NCBI GenBank assembly: GCA_036383255.1
Contig: DASVOS010000004.1
Coordinates: 124,001-188,000 of the forward strand
Origin: Gammaproteobacteria bacterium
Lineage (GTDB): Bacteria; Pseudomonadota; Gammaproteobacteria; Natronospirales; REEB76
DNA length: 64,000 nt
Direction: 5' to 3'
Under the pieces are notes generated by a model that ran no database searches, was not told where the DNA came from, and saw nothing but the letters and a program-made list of their open reading frames with translations. Of the stretch, positions 7,210 to 15,568 are shown piece after piece (position 1 is the first letter of the stretch; the number at the start of each line of letters is the position of its first letter). The translations under genes were made by a program, and so were the position numbers.

Positions 7210-8352
7210 CTAACTCGCGACCACCCTGTTGCGGCCGGACTGCTTGGCTCTCAGCAACCTCTGGTCCGCCGCGGTGATGAGCGCCCGGGCGGTGGTGCCA
7301 TCTTCAGGATACTGGGCCACGCCGGCGCTGACGGTGAGCTTGATGTTGTGGCGCAGGCCGGGGGGCTTGAGCAGCAGCCTGGCCACCATCTGGCGCAGGG
7401 TGTCGGCCTTGTCGTAGGCGGGGGTGGCGTCGCTGTCGTGCAGCAGCAGCACGAACTCCTCGCCGCCGTAGCGCACCACCACGTCGCTCTGGCGCACGCC
7501 GAGGCGCAGCGCCCGCGCCAGCGCGCGCAGCACCGCGTCACCGGTCGGGTGGCCGTGGCTGTCGTTGATGCGCTTGAAGTGGTCGGCATCGAAGATGACC
7601 AGCGCGAAGCGGCGGCCGTAGCGGCGCGCGCGCTCGATCTCGAACTCGAACAGGGTGTCGAAGTAGCCACGGTTGAACAGGCCGGTCATGGGGTCCCGCA
7701 CCGAACGGTACAGGAGCCGTTCCGAGCGGCGCACGATGGCGTAGCTGATCACCACCGCCGCGGCCAGGAACACCACCCGCGTGAACTGGTCCACGCCACT
7801 GAAGTAACCGACCGACGGGTCCTGCAGTTCCGGCGCGTACACGTCGTAGGCGTGGGTGATGAACTCGATGAGCGCCGCGTACTGCAGCACCGTGAACATG
7901 CCGATGACGAGGCAGATGCGCCGGTCCTGACGCAGGCTCATGGCTACGATGCTGAGGAAGTAGATGTCGAAGGTGACCTTGCTGTTGGCGGCGATCAGCG
8001 GCGAGCCGACGAACACGAACAGTGCGAGCGCCGAGGTGACGAAGCTGTTGTCGAGCAGCGAGCTCAGGAACCCGACCCAGGCGCGGTAGGGGCGCCAGCG
8101 CAGGTAGAGATGGATGGCGAGTGCGAACCCCATGGCCACGCCGGTGACCACGAGCCCCCACAGGAACACCGGGTTGTCCGGGTACTCGATGATCTTGTAG
8201 ATGGGCGTGATGAGCAGCAGCGCCACCACGGTCACGCGCACGCGCGCGGCCAGCCGCTCGCCCTCGCCGCCGGCCACCAGCAACGCCGCGTCGGGCCCGC
8301 GCCAGAACTCGCGCCAGCCCTTGTTCCAGTCCAGTGCTCTCATCCCAGGCAT
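7210..8352 (-). CDS. Membrane-anchored diguanylate cyclase (GGDEF domain)
   Basis: The 380-aa protein has about six transmembrane segments in residues 35-205, then a GGDEF domain (about 212-375). The active site reads GGEEF at residues 296-300, and RQSD at 287-290 sits five residues before it, which is an allosteric I-site; it should make c-di-GMP and be product-inhibited. The N-terminal membrane module is not one I can name. Two starts are possible (8352, or 8343 with GGGGG nine bases upstream). It is divergent from lemA and followed by hairpin copy 2. Confidence 0.9.
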   Translation of the reverse strand: MPGMRALDWNKGWREFWRGPDAALLVAGGEGERLAARVRVTVVALLLITPIYKIIEYPDNPVFLWGLVVTGVAMGFALAIHLYLRWRPYRAWVGFLSSLLDNSFVTSALALFVFVGSPLIAANSKVTFDIYFLSIVAMSLRQDRRICLVIGMFTVLQYAALIEFITHAYDVYAPELQDPSVGYFSGVDQFTRVVFLAAAVVISYAIVRRSERLLYRSVRDPMTGLFNRGYFDTLFEFEIERARRYGRRFALVIFDADHFKRINDSHGHPTGDAVLRALARALRLGVRQSDVVVRYGGEEFVLLLHDSDATPAYDKADTLRQMVARLLLKPPGLRHNIKLTVSAGVAQYPEDGTTARALITAADQRLLRAKQSGRNRVVAS

Positions 8353-8403
8353 CCCCCACTCGCGGCTTCAAGCATACCCCAGCCGGGCGCGCCGCCGCTG
8401 CTA

Positions 8404-8409
8404 TATACT
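8404..8409 (+). promoter_or_regulatory. Candidate -10 box of the lemA promoter
   Basis: TATACT (five of six consensus bases) is 34 bases before the lemA ATG, in a GC-rich divergent gap. I see no good -35 hexamer at the usual distance, so the call rests on the -10 alone. Confidence 0.3.
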
Positions 8410-8443
8410 CGCGGCAGGGCCTTCCTATAGGGATGGGAAACAC

Positions 8444-9016
8444 ATGAGCGTGGGCGGATTCGTGTTCTGGGCGGTGGTGCTGGTGGCCGTGGGCTACCTG
8501 GTGATGCTGTTCAACGGCCTGGTGGCCCTGCGCAACAACGTGGGCAAGGCCTGGGCGAACATCGACGTGCTGCTCAAGCAGCGCCACGACGAGCTGCCCA
8601 AGCTGGTCGAGACCTGCAAGCAGTACATGAACTACGAGCGCGACACCCTGGAGAAGGTGATGCAGGCGCGCGCCGGCGTGCAGCAGGCGCGCGAGTCTGG
8701 CGACGTGGCCGCGCTCGGCCCTGCCGAAGGACAGCTGCGCTCGATGATCGGCAAGCTGTACGCGGTGGCCGAGGCCTACCCGCAGCTCAAGGCCAACGAG
8801 TCCTTCCAGCAGCTGCAGTCGCGCATCTCGGGCCTGGAGAACGGCATCGCCGACCGGCGCGAGTTCTACAACGAGAGCGTCAACCTCTACAACACCTCCA
8901 TCCAGCAGTTCCCGGGACTGGTGATGGCGCGGCTGTTCGCGTTCCAGGGCAAGCCGCTCCTGGAGTTCGGCGCCGACGAGAAGCGCGACGTGGACATGAA
9001 GGCGCTGTTCACCTGA
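8444..9016 (+). CDS. lemA: LemA family membrane protein
   Basis: A 190-aa protein with one N-terminal transmembrane helix (FVFWAVVLVAVGYLVMLFNG) and a long helical domain containing NVGKAWANIDVLLKQRHDEL, the LemA family signature. The function of LemA proteins is poorly defined. ATG 8444 is preceded by a GGGA ribosome site; a longer in-frame reading has no support. The gene is followed after four bases by a GIDE-like membrane protein, a pairing often seen for LemA. Confidence 0.92.
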   Translation: MSVGGFVFWAVVLVAVGYLVMLFNGLVALRNNVGKAWANIDVLLKQRHDELPKLVETCKQYMNYERDTLEKVMQARAGVQQARESGDVAALGPAEGQLRSMIGKLYAVAEAYPQLKANESFQQLQSRISGLENGIADRREFYNESVNLYNTSIQQFPGLVMARLFAFQGKPLLEFGADEKRDVDMKALFT

Positions 9017-9020
9017 TCCC

Positions 9021-9941
9021 ATGACCCCGATGGACGACTTGGGCTGGGTCAACCAGCTCGGCACCCGCGAATACCTGTTCCTGCTGGCCGCCGCATGGGC
9101 CGCCTGCGTGTTCGGCTTCTTCGGCCTGTGGCGCTCGCTGCGCCGCCTGCGCCTGGTCGAAGGCACGCCCAAGTCCCTGATCCGCTCCGCCGCACAGGGC
9201 TACGTGGAGCTGCAGGGTGATGCGCGGCTCATGCCCGGCGATCCCATACTCGCGCCGCTCACGCGCCAGCACTGCGTGTGGTGGTCCTACCGCATCGAAC
9301 GCTACCGCAGGAGCGGCCGTAACTCGAGCTGGGACACCATCGAGCAGGGGACGAGCGAGGAGCTGTTCCTGGTGGACGACGGCACCGGACAGTGCGTGGT
9401 GGACCCCGACGGCGCCGAGGTCTATCCCTCCTGCGACGACACCTGGTACGGCTCCACGCCCATGCCCGAGGGCGGTCCCGCCCTCGGCCGCATGGCGCTC
9501 GGCTCCGAGTACCGCTACACCGAACGGCGCGTGCACGAGCGCGACACGCTCTACACGCTCGGCTGGTTCCACACCCAGGGCCCCGCCACCGGCGCCGACA
9601 TAGACCTGCAGGTGGCGCAACAACTGCGCGCCTGGAAGCAGGACAAGGACTGGCTGTTGCGCCAGTTCGATGCCAACCGCGACGGGCAGATCGACCAGCA
9701 AGAATGGGACGCAGCCCGCGCCGAGGCGCGGCGCCTGGTGCTGGCGCAGGAACGCGAAGCCATGCAGCGGCCGGCGGTGAACGTGCTCGGCCGCGACCCG
9801 GACGGGCGCACCTTCATCCTCTCGACACTGCCGCAGGGCACGCTCACCTGGCGGCTGCGCCTCTACGCTACGCTCGCACTAGCGGGCTTCATCGGCGGCG
9901 GCGCGCTCGGCACCTACCTCCTGCACGCGCGTTTCGGCTGA
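9021..9941 (+). CDS. GIDE/MULAN-like membrane protein with an EF-hand loop
   Basis: A 306-aa protein with an N-terminal helix (about 17-37) and a C-terminal helix (about 280-300), as in prokaryotic GIDE-domain (MULAN/E3-ligase-like) proteins that lack a RING. The central domain has PLTRQHCVWWSYRIER. Residues 217-228 form a canonical EF-hand loop (D217, N219, D221, G222, I224, E228), suggesting calcium binding. It is co-transcribed with lemA. The start could be the first or second ATG (9021 or 9030). Confidence 0.75.
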   Translation: MTPMDDLGWVNQLGTREYLFLLAAAWAACVFGFFGLWRSLRRLRLVEGTPKSLIRSAAQGYVELQGDARLMPGDPILAPLTRQHCVWWSYRIERYRRSGRNSSWDTIEQGTSEELFLVDDGTGQCVVDPDGAEVYPSCDDTWYGSTPMPEGGPALGRMALGSEYRYTERRVHERDTLYTLGWFHTQGPATGADIDLQVAQQLRAWKQDKDWLLRQFDANRDGQIDQQEWDAARAEARRLVLAQEREAMQRPAVNVLGRDPDGRTFILSTLPQGTLTWRLRLYATLALAGFIGGGALGTYLLHARFG

Positions 9942-9945
9942 AGCC

Positions 9946-9993
9946 GCTTATGTGAGGTGCGCACCGGGCCCCTGGACCCTGCGTGCTACCATG
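9946..9993 (+). promoter_or_regulatory. Candidate prlC promoter resembling the 50-kb twin promoters
   Basis: GCCGCTTATGTG ends 30 bases before GCTACCATG. The same two blocks with the same 30-base gap occur, on the minus strand, upstream of the genes at 49637-50185 and 50380-50667. Here the upstream half overlaps the end of the GIDE-like gene, so chance similarity is possible. Confidence 0.3.
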
Positions 9994-10027
9994 CGTTGCG
10001 CCCGATGAGACCCAAGACGAGCCTCCT

Positions 10028-12064
10028 ATGACCAATCCCCTGCTCGGCTGGGACACGCTCCCGCCGTTCTCCCATATCACGCCGGACGACGTGGAACCTG
10101 CGGTGGACGCGGTGCTGGCCGACAACCGTGCCGGCCTCGCACACCTCGCGGCATTGCCGCATCCGGACTGGGAGAGCTTCGTGGAGCCCCTGGAGACGCT
10201 GGGCGACCGGCTGCACCGGGCCTGGGCGCCGGCCGCGCATCTCAACGCGACGATGAGCGAGCCCAGGATCCGCGCCGCCTACAACGCCTGCCTGCCCAAG
10301 CTCGCGGACTACGAGACGGAACTCGGCCAGGACGAGGGCCTGTACCGCAGCTTCCGTCTGCTGCGGGAAGGCGCCGGCTGGAGCGGTTACTCGCCGGCAC
10401 AGCGCAAGCTCATCGAGGATGCGCTCCTGGACTTCCGTCTCGCCGGCGTGGCGCTGCCGCCGGAGCAGAAGGCGCGCTACCGGGAGCTCATGCAGGAGCT
10501 GTCGCGGCATGAGGCCAAGTTCGAGGAGAACCTGCTGGACGCGAGCCAAGGCTGGGTCAAGCAGGTGCAGGACGAGGCGCGCCTCGCCGGCATCCCCGAG
10601 GGCGCGCTGCAGCAGGCGCGCCAGGACGCCGCCGCACGCGAGCTGGAAGGCTGGGTGTTCACCCTCGACTTCCCCTCCTACTCCGCCGTGATCACCCATG
10701 CCGACGACCGCGCGCTGCGCGAGGAACTCTACGCCGCCTTCGTCACCCGCGCCTCGGACGAGGGCCCGACGGCCGGGCGCTGGGACAACACCGAGGCGAT
10801 GCAGAACATCCTGCGCCTGCGCCAGGAGTCGGCGCGGCTCACGGGCTTCGAGCACTACGCCGCCTACTCACTGGCGGACAAGATGGCGGCATCCCCGCAG
10901 GACGTGCTGACGTTCCTGGAAGGGCTGGTGCAGCGGGTCAAGCCGCTGGCCCAGCATGAGCTCCTCGAACTATCCGAGTTCGCGCTGGAGCGGGACGGCC
11001 TGAAGCGGCTCGAGCCCTGGGACATGGCCTATTACGGCGAGAAGCTGAAGGAGGCGCGCTACCACGTCTCGGAGGAGATGCTGCGGCCTTACTTCCCGGC
11101 GCCTGCCGTCACCGCCGGCCTGTTCCAGACCATGCACAAGCTCTACGGCATCTCCTTCAGCGAAGTGAAGGGAGCCGAGGTCTGGCACCCGGACGTGAAG
11201 CTCTACGCGCTGCACGACGACGCCGGCACGCTGCGCGGCCACCTCTACATCGACCTCTACACCCGCACCGGCAAGCGCGGCGGCGCCTGGATGGACGAGA
11301 CCCTGGGACGGCGCCGCGCCGGGGCGCGCCTGCAGACTCCGGTGGCGTTCCTCAACTGCAACTTCCCGCCGCCCTTGCCGACCCGGCCAGCACTGCTAAC
11401 CCACGACGACGTGGTGACGATGTTCCACGAGCTCGGCCACTGCCTGCATCACCTGCTGACGCAGGTGGACTATCCCTCGGTGGGGGGCATCAACGGCGTG
11501 GCCTGGGACGCGGTGGAACTGCCGAGCCAGTTCCACGAGAACTTCGCCTGGACCCGTGACGGACTCGACCTCGTGAGCGGGCACTTCGAAACCGGGCAAA
11601 AACTGCCTGAGGCGCTGTACCAGAAGATGCTGGGGGCGCGGCACTTCCACTCGGCCCTGTTCCTGCTGCGCCAGCTGGAGTTCGCGCTGTTCGACTTCCG
11701 CCTGCACATGACGCCGGGCGTGCCTGACCGGCACTTCGCCCAGCGCACCCTGGAGGCGGTGCGGCGGGAGGTGGCGGTGGTGCAGCCGCCGGCCTGGAAC
11801 CGCTTCGCCCACGGCTTCTCGCACATCTTCTCGGGAGGCTACGCCGCCGGTTACTACAGCTACCTCTGGGCCGAGGTGCTGGCGGCGGACGCCTACGCCG
11901 CATTCGAAGAGGCAGGGGTGTTCGACCGCGCCACCGGCCGGCGCTTCATGGCCAGCATCCTGGAGCAGGGCGGCAGCCGCAAGGCCATGGAACTGTTCGT
12001 GGAATTCAGGGGCCGTGAACCGACGCTGGATGCTTTCTTGCGTCTAAACGGCTTGGCTGCCTAG
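10028..12064 (+). CDS. prlC: Oligopeptidase A (M3 metallopeptidase)
   Basis: The 678-aa length matches E. coli PrlC (680 aa). The zinc motif HELGH is at residues 467-471 in VTMFHELGHCLHHLL, followed by the M3 consensus including PSQFHENFAW and GGYAAGYYSYLWAEV. This cytosolic enzyme degrades short peptides, including cleaved signal peptides. ATG 10028 gives MTNPLLGWDTLPPFSHI, the normal N-terminus. An unusual promoter-like pattern lies upstream. Confidence 0.95.
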   Translation: MTNPLLGWDTLPPFSHITPDDVEPAVDAVLADNRAGLAHLAALPHPDWESFVEPLETLGDRLHRAWAPAAHLNATMSEPRIRAAYNACLPKLADYETELGQDEGLYRSFRLLREGAGWSGYSPAQRKLIEDALLDFRLAGVALPPEQKARYRELMQELSRHEAKFEENLLDASQGWVKQVQDEARLAGIPEGALQQARQDAAARELEGWVFTLDFPSYSAVITHADDRALREELYAAFVTRASDEGPTAGRWDNTEAMQNILRLRQESARLTGFEHYAAYSLADKMAASPQDVLTFLEGLVQRVKPLAQHELLELSEFALERDGLKRLEPWDMAYYGEKLKEARYHVSEEMLRPYFPAPAVTAGLFQTMHKLYGISFSEVKGAEVWHPDVKLYALHDDAGTLRGHLYIDLYTRTGKRGGAWMDETLGRRRAGARLQTPVAFLNCNFPPPLPTRPALLTHDDVVTMFHELGHCLHHLLTQVDYPSVGGINGVAWDAVELPSQFHENFAWTRDGLDLVSGHFETGQKLPEALYQKMLGARHFHSALFLLRQLEFALFDFRLHMTPGVPDRHFAQRTLEAVRREVAVVQPPAWNRFAHGFSHIFSGGYAAGYYSYLWAEVLAADAYAAFEEAGVFDRATGRRFMASILEQGGSRKAMELFVEFRGREPTLDAFLRLNGLAA

Positions 12065-12130
12065 CTTCCATTTCGGCCTGGGAATCGGGAATCTCGTGAA
12101 GATCGCATCTTGGGCGAGCCGGTGCCTTTA

Positions 12131-12206
12131 CGCGAAGCACCGCTTCGCGCCGGCGAGCGACAATACAGGGATGTATTGGCTGGGAGGCGCACCAGGGATG
12201 GTTCGA
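12131..12206. repeat. Cluster of small hairpins, two with an AGGGAT loop
   Basis: In the 159-bp gap before the exonuclease gene three hairpins follow each other: CGCGAAGC/GCTTCGCG with loop ACC (12131-12149), CAATAC/GTATTG with loop AGGGAT (12161-12178), and ACC/GGT again with loop AGGGAT (12191-12102 region, i.e. 12191-12202). Two different stems closing on the same six-base loop suggest an intergenic repeat element. I have seen only this one cluster in the window. Confidence 0.5.
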
Positions 12207-12223
12207 AGGTCGGGAGTGATGAA

Positions 12224-12994
12224 TTGAAGATAGCTTCCTGGAACGTAAATTCTTTGCGCGCGCGCATGTCCCACGTGCTGGCCTGGCTGGAAGCCCAGCG
12301 CCCCGACGTGCTCGCGCTCCAGGAAATCAAGATGCCCGACATGGAATTCCCGGCGCTGGAGTTCGACGCGCTGGGCTACCAGGCCATCTGCTCCGGCCAG
12401 CCCTCCTACAACGGCGTCGCGCTGCTCACCCGCGAGGACTGCGGCGAGGTGTGCACCGCGCTGCCGGACTTCACCGACCCGCAGCGGCGCGTGCTGGGAG
12501 CGAAGGTGGGGCCGCTCTACGTGCTCGACCTGTACGTGCCGAACGGCCAGAGCGTGGAGTCGGAGAAGTACCGCTACAAGCTCGAGTGGCTGGCCCAGCT
12601 GGACCTCTGGGTCCGCGAGCTCATCATCGAGCAGCCGAACCTGGTGGTGCTGGGGGATTTCAACATCGCGCCGGATGACCGGGACGTATACGATCCCGCC
12701 GCCTGGGTGGGCTCGGTGCTGGCGAGCGCGCCGGAGCGAGCCGCCTTCCAGTCCCTGCTCGGCCACGGCCTCAAGGACAGCTTCCGCCTGCTCAACGACG
12801 GGGGCGGGAACTTCAGCTGGTGGGACTACCGGGCCGCCGGCTTCCAGCGCAACCTGGGCCTGAGGATCGACCACATCCTGCTGTCCCATCCTCTGGCGGA
12901 ACGCTGCAGCGCCGCCTGGATAGACCGGGAACCCCGGGGCTGGGACAAGCCCTCGGACCATGCCCCCGTGGTGGTGGAACTCAACCTGCCCTGA
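12224..12994 (+). CDS. xth: Exodeoxyribonuclease III
   Basis: The 256-aa enzyme (E. coli XthA 268 aa) is a 3-prime exonuclease and AP endonuclease in base-excision repair. It opens KIASWNVNSLRARMSHVLAW and has ALQEIKM (catalytic Glu), GDFNIAP (catalytic Asp/Asn) and the terminal SDHAPVVVEL (catalytic Asp-His). I chose a TTG start at 12224 because GGGAG is seven bases upstream and the family begins at this point; no in-frame ATG lies closer. Upstream reading runs through the AGGGAT hairpins and is not conserved coding sequence. Confidence 0.92.
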   Translation: MKIASWNVNSLRARMSHVLAWLEAQRPDVLALQEIKMPDMEFPALEFDALGYQAICSGQPSYNGVALLTREDCGEVCTALPDFTDPQRRVLGAKVGPLYVLDLYVPNGQSVESEKYRYKLEWLAQLDLWVRELIIEQPNLVVLGDFNIAPDDRDVYDPAAWVGSVLASAPERAAFQSLLGHGLKDSFRLLNDGGGNFSWWDYRAAGFQRNLGLRIDHILLSHPLAERCSAAWIDREPRGWDKPSDHAPVVVELNLP

Positions 12995-13140
12995 CCTGGG
13001 GCGTCCATTTCCCGGCCAGCTCTTGCGTTGCCCCCATGGGAAAGACCCCGGAAAAGCCGTTTAAAGGCCTTGGGCTGTAAGGCCCGGACCCCGCTTCCCA
13101 GGCTGGGGGATAGGCCATATTTTTAACATAATTCTAAACT

Positions 13141-13169
13141 TGGACAGCATGTCATTTCTGCGTATGCTG
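13141..13169 (+). promoter_or_regulatory. Promoter with embedded inverted repeat before the HD-domain gene
   Basis: TGGACA (13141-13146) and TATGCT (13163-13168) are 16 bases apart and fit a sigma-70 promoter 33 bases before ATG 13202. CAGCAT (13145-13150) and ATGCTG (13164-13169) form a perfect inverted repeat across it, so a repressor could cover both boxes. The local sequence is AT-rich compared with its surroundings. Confidence 0.45.
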
Positions 13170-13201
13170 CCCCGAATATACATAGGGGACTCGCCGGCGC
13201 C

Positions 13202-14254
13202 ATGGGAAGGCGCAGACCAGCCGGCGATGCAGTGGAGCACATGTCGGACTTCAAGACGCGCCGTAGCGACTACGACGTCACCAACCGCATCCAGGTGAGC
13301 GATCCCGCGTCCGTGTCGGCCGCGGTGCAGGCCATCTATTCCGACCTCTACCCCCGCAAGTCCCTCAAGCCCCTGCACACCGCCTTCGCCGACTTCGCCC
13401 GCATGTACCGCGGCGATGATCCCCGCTTCCACGGCTGCGAGACCGCTTACCACGACATGCAGCACAGCCTGGATGTGACCCTGGCGCTGGCCCGCCACAT
13501 CGACGGCCATGACCGCAGCCAGACTCCGTCCAAGCGCGTTGGCGCCAAGCGTGCCATGGTGGGCATCGTCTCGGCCCTGTATCACGACGTCGGCTACCTG
13601 CGCAGCACCCGCGACCGCCACCACCGCCACGGCGCCGAGTACACCCTCACCCACGTGACCCGTAGCGGCAGCTTCCTGGGCGATTACCTCAAGCGCGTGG
13701 GGCTCGGCAGCGAGTCCGCCATGGCCGAGGAGATGGTGCACTACACCGGCTACGAACGGGACATCAACAGGATCCAACTCGGCGACGACGGCTACACCCG
13801 CCTCGGCCACCTGCTCGGCACCGCAGACCTCACCGCCCAGATGGCGGACCGCTGCTACCTCGAGAAGTGCCGCGACCGGCTCTATCAGGAGTTCGAGATG
13901 GGCGGCATGGCGCGGCGCGTGCTGCCGGACGGCCGGGTGCTGGTGCTCTATTCCTCGCCCCAGGACCTCCTGCAGAAGACCCCGGGCTTCTTCGAGAAGA
14001 CCCGCCTCGACCGGCTCGACGGCACCTTCGCCGGCGCGTACCGCTACGCCGCCAAGCACTTCGGCGGCCAGAACCTGTACATGGAGGCGGTGCGCCACAA
14101 CCTGGCCCACCTCGGCCGCATCATCCGCGACAACGGCTGGACGGAACTGCGCCGGCGGCCGCCGCTATTCACCGCCGAAGAGATGCGCTGGAAGGGCATG
14201 CCGCCGCTGCGGTCGCAGCGGATGAAGGAGCAATCCAAAAGAGCGGCTGGCTGA
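13202..14254 (+). CDS. HD-domain phosphohydrolase (cyclic-nucleotide PDEase-like)
   Basis: The 350-aa protein has metal ligands of the HD superfamily: YHDMQHSLDV (H84, D85, H88), ALYHDVGYL (H128, D129), H180 and GTADL (D209). The YHD-x-QH-x-LDV plus HD arrangement resembles class I cyclic-nucleotide phosphodiesterases more than dGTPases or HD-GYP domains. The substrate is unproven. The start may be ATG 13202 or ATG 13241 (GGAG only three bases away). A bidirectional terminator follows. Confidence 0.8.
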   Translation: MGRRRPAGDAVEHMSDFKTRRSDYDVTNRIQVSDPASVSAAVQAIYSDLYPRKSLKPLHTAFADFARMYRGDDPRFHGCETAYHDMQHSLDVTLALARHIDGHDRSQTPSKRVGAKRAMVGIVSALYHDVGYLRSTRDRHHRHGAEYTLTHVTRSGSFLGDYLKRVGLGSESAMAEEMVHYTGYERDINRIQLGDDGYTRLGHLLGTADLTAQMADRCYLEKCRDRLYQEFEMGGMARRVLPDGRVLVLYSSPQDLLQKTPGFFEKTRLDRLDGTFAGAYRYAAKHFGGQNLYMEAVRHNLAHLGRIIRDNGWTELRRRPPLFTAEEMRWKGMPPLRSQRMKEQSKRAAG

Positions 14255-14276
14255 CGCCACCTCGCTGCACATAAAG

Positions 14277-14304
14277 AAAAACGGCGCCTGGTGGCGCCGT
14301 TTTC
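14277..14304. terminator. Bidirectional rho-independent terminator
   Basis: ACGGCGCC (14281-14288), loop TGGT, GGCGCCGT (14293-14300), flanked by A-run and T-run on opposite sides. It separates the convergent HD phosphohydrolase and lipoprotein genes. Confidence 0.85.
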
Positions 14305-14323
14305 GTTTCCGGCCAGCCGGAGC

Positions 14324-15016
14324 TTATTGCTTCGCCTGCACTTCGCCGTAGGTGGCGGGGAAGGTGCCGGGGGCGCGGGCCAGGGACCACTGGCCCGGCG
14401 AGGTCTTGCCGAAGCTCAGGTTGATCACGTAGCTCGCATAGTCGGCGCTGACGAGCAGGCCGGGGATCCAGATCGCGAAGCCGCCGTCGGACCAGTAGGA
14501 CAGGCCGCAGGTCACGGGCGACCCGTTCACGGTCATGGCGCACTCGACGCCGGAGACCTGGATCACCACCTGGGTGGCGCTGCCGTCGTTGTTGCGCAGC
14601 GTCAGGGCCTGGGCGGGCTTGGCGACGGCCCAGCTCGGCGGGAACGGGTATTGGTTGCCGAGGTCCGGCGCCTGGGTCGCGGTCATGCCGGCCGGGGTGC
14701 CGTCGATCTTCACGGTCTTGTCCCCGTCCTTGGTCTTCACGTTGATGGTCATGTGGGCATGCGGGTCGCCCAGGGAATTCGGCTCATCGCTGACGACCGT
14801 GCAGGGATAGGTGAGCACGGGGGCATCGGAGTAGAAGCCCACCATGGTCACGTACTTGCAGTCCTTCCCGGAGACCATGAAGTTACCGCTGTTGGTGCCG
14901 GAACGCGGGGTCGGGGTGCCGCGCAGGGCATAGGTGTCGTTGCCGCCGGAACAGCCGGCCGCCGCCAGCACCATCGCCCCCAAGAGGCCCGCCACCATCA
15001 AGCCGCCATGTCTCAT
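14324..15016 (-). CDS. Putative lipoprotein, function unknown
   Basis: The 230-aa product has a short basic N-terminus, a hydrophobic core (GLMVAGLLGAMVLAAAGC) and a lipobox with cysteine 22, so it should be a lipid-anchored envelope protein. The mature part is rich in Gly, Ser, Thr and Asp with four further cysteines (about positions 53, 72, 160 and 169), which could form disulphides. I do not recognise a domain. GGAG precedes the ATG. Upstream lies a REP-like palindrome. Confidence 0.75.
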   Translation of the reverse strand: MRHGGLMVAGLLGAMVLAAAGCSGGNDTYALRGTPTPRSGTNSGNFMVSGKDCKYVTMVGFYSDAPVLTYPCTVVSDEPNSLGDPHAHMTINVKTKDGDKTVKIDGTPAGMTATQAPDLGNQYPFPPSWAVAKPAQALTLRNNDGSATQVVIQVSGVECAMTVNGSPVTCGLSYWSDGGFAIWIPGLLVSADYASYVINLSFGKTSPGQWSLARAPGTFPATYGEVQAKQ

Positions 15017-15137
15017 GGTCTTTTCTCCAGGTACTTAGTATTTCTGCAGGGATCCTGCGCGGTATGTGTTAACCCATCCGGCGGCGTTGTGCAACCGGAT
15101 TCGTCGGCTCATGGGTGCAGGGTGCGGGGTATCCCAT

Positions 15138-15175
15138 GGGGACAAGTCCCCCGAGGCGAGGTGGGGACGTAAGTC
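15138..15175. repeat. REP-like palindrome remnant
   Basis: GGGGACAAGTCCCC (15138-15151) is a perfect palindrome with a two-base centre, and GTGGGGACGTAAGTC follows at 15161-15175, repeating the GGGGAC block. Such GGGGAC palindrome pairs resemble REP sequences linked to RAYT transposases, but no transposase is present here. Single occurrence in this window. Confidence 0.35.
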
Positions 15176-15205
15176 GCTGATTTATATGCCCTTAGGCAGA
15201 GGAGT

Positions 15206-15556
15206 TCAGCGCAGGAAGACTTTCAGTGCCGCGGCGTTGTTGAAGCGTTCTTCCTTGGATGAGAACAGCAGTGTCACGGTGGGCTGCTCCCGGCGCAGCC
15301 TCTTGAGCTCGGCGAGCGCCTCGCCCTGCCTGGCGCCCTTGAGCTCGGCCCGGTAGCGGCGCTTGAACTCAGCCCAGCGCCGGGGGTCATGGCCGTACCA
15401 CTTGCGCAGCGTATTGCTGGGGGCAAGGTCCCGCAGCCAGCAGTCCACTCCTGCTTTCTGCTTCGTGAGGCCACGGGGCCAGAGCCTGTCCACCAGCACC
15501 CGGAGCCCGTCGCGAGGCTCGGGCTTGAGATAGACGCGCTTGAGCTTGAGCGCCAC
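15206..15556 (-). CDS. DUF488 family protein, YeaO type
   Basis: The 116-aa protein begins VALKLKRVYLKPEPRDG and contains RVLVDRLWPRGLTKQKAG, the diagnostic VDRLWPRG segment of YeaO-like DUF488 proteins, then RKWYGHDPRRWAEFKRRY. The function of the family is unknown. I placed the start at GTG 15554-15556 by homology; longer readings into the upstream palindrome cluster look non-coding. It is a separate subfamily from the DUF488 gene at 5474-5998. Confidence 0.8.
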   Translation of the reverse strand: MALKLKRVYLKPEPRDGLRVLVDRLWPRGLTKQKAGVDCWLRDLAPSNTLRKWYGHDPRRWAEFKRRYRAELKGARQGEALAELKRLRREQPTVTLLFSSKEERFNNAAALKVFLR

Positions 15557-15568
15557 GGCTTTAGGCCG

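Noticed and set aside
13066-13084. Hairpin GGCCTT/AAGGCC after the exonuclease III gene as terminator
   Set aside because: The stem is only 6 bp and no T-run follows; it may simply be chance in GC-rich DNA.
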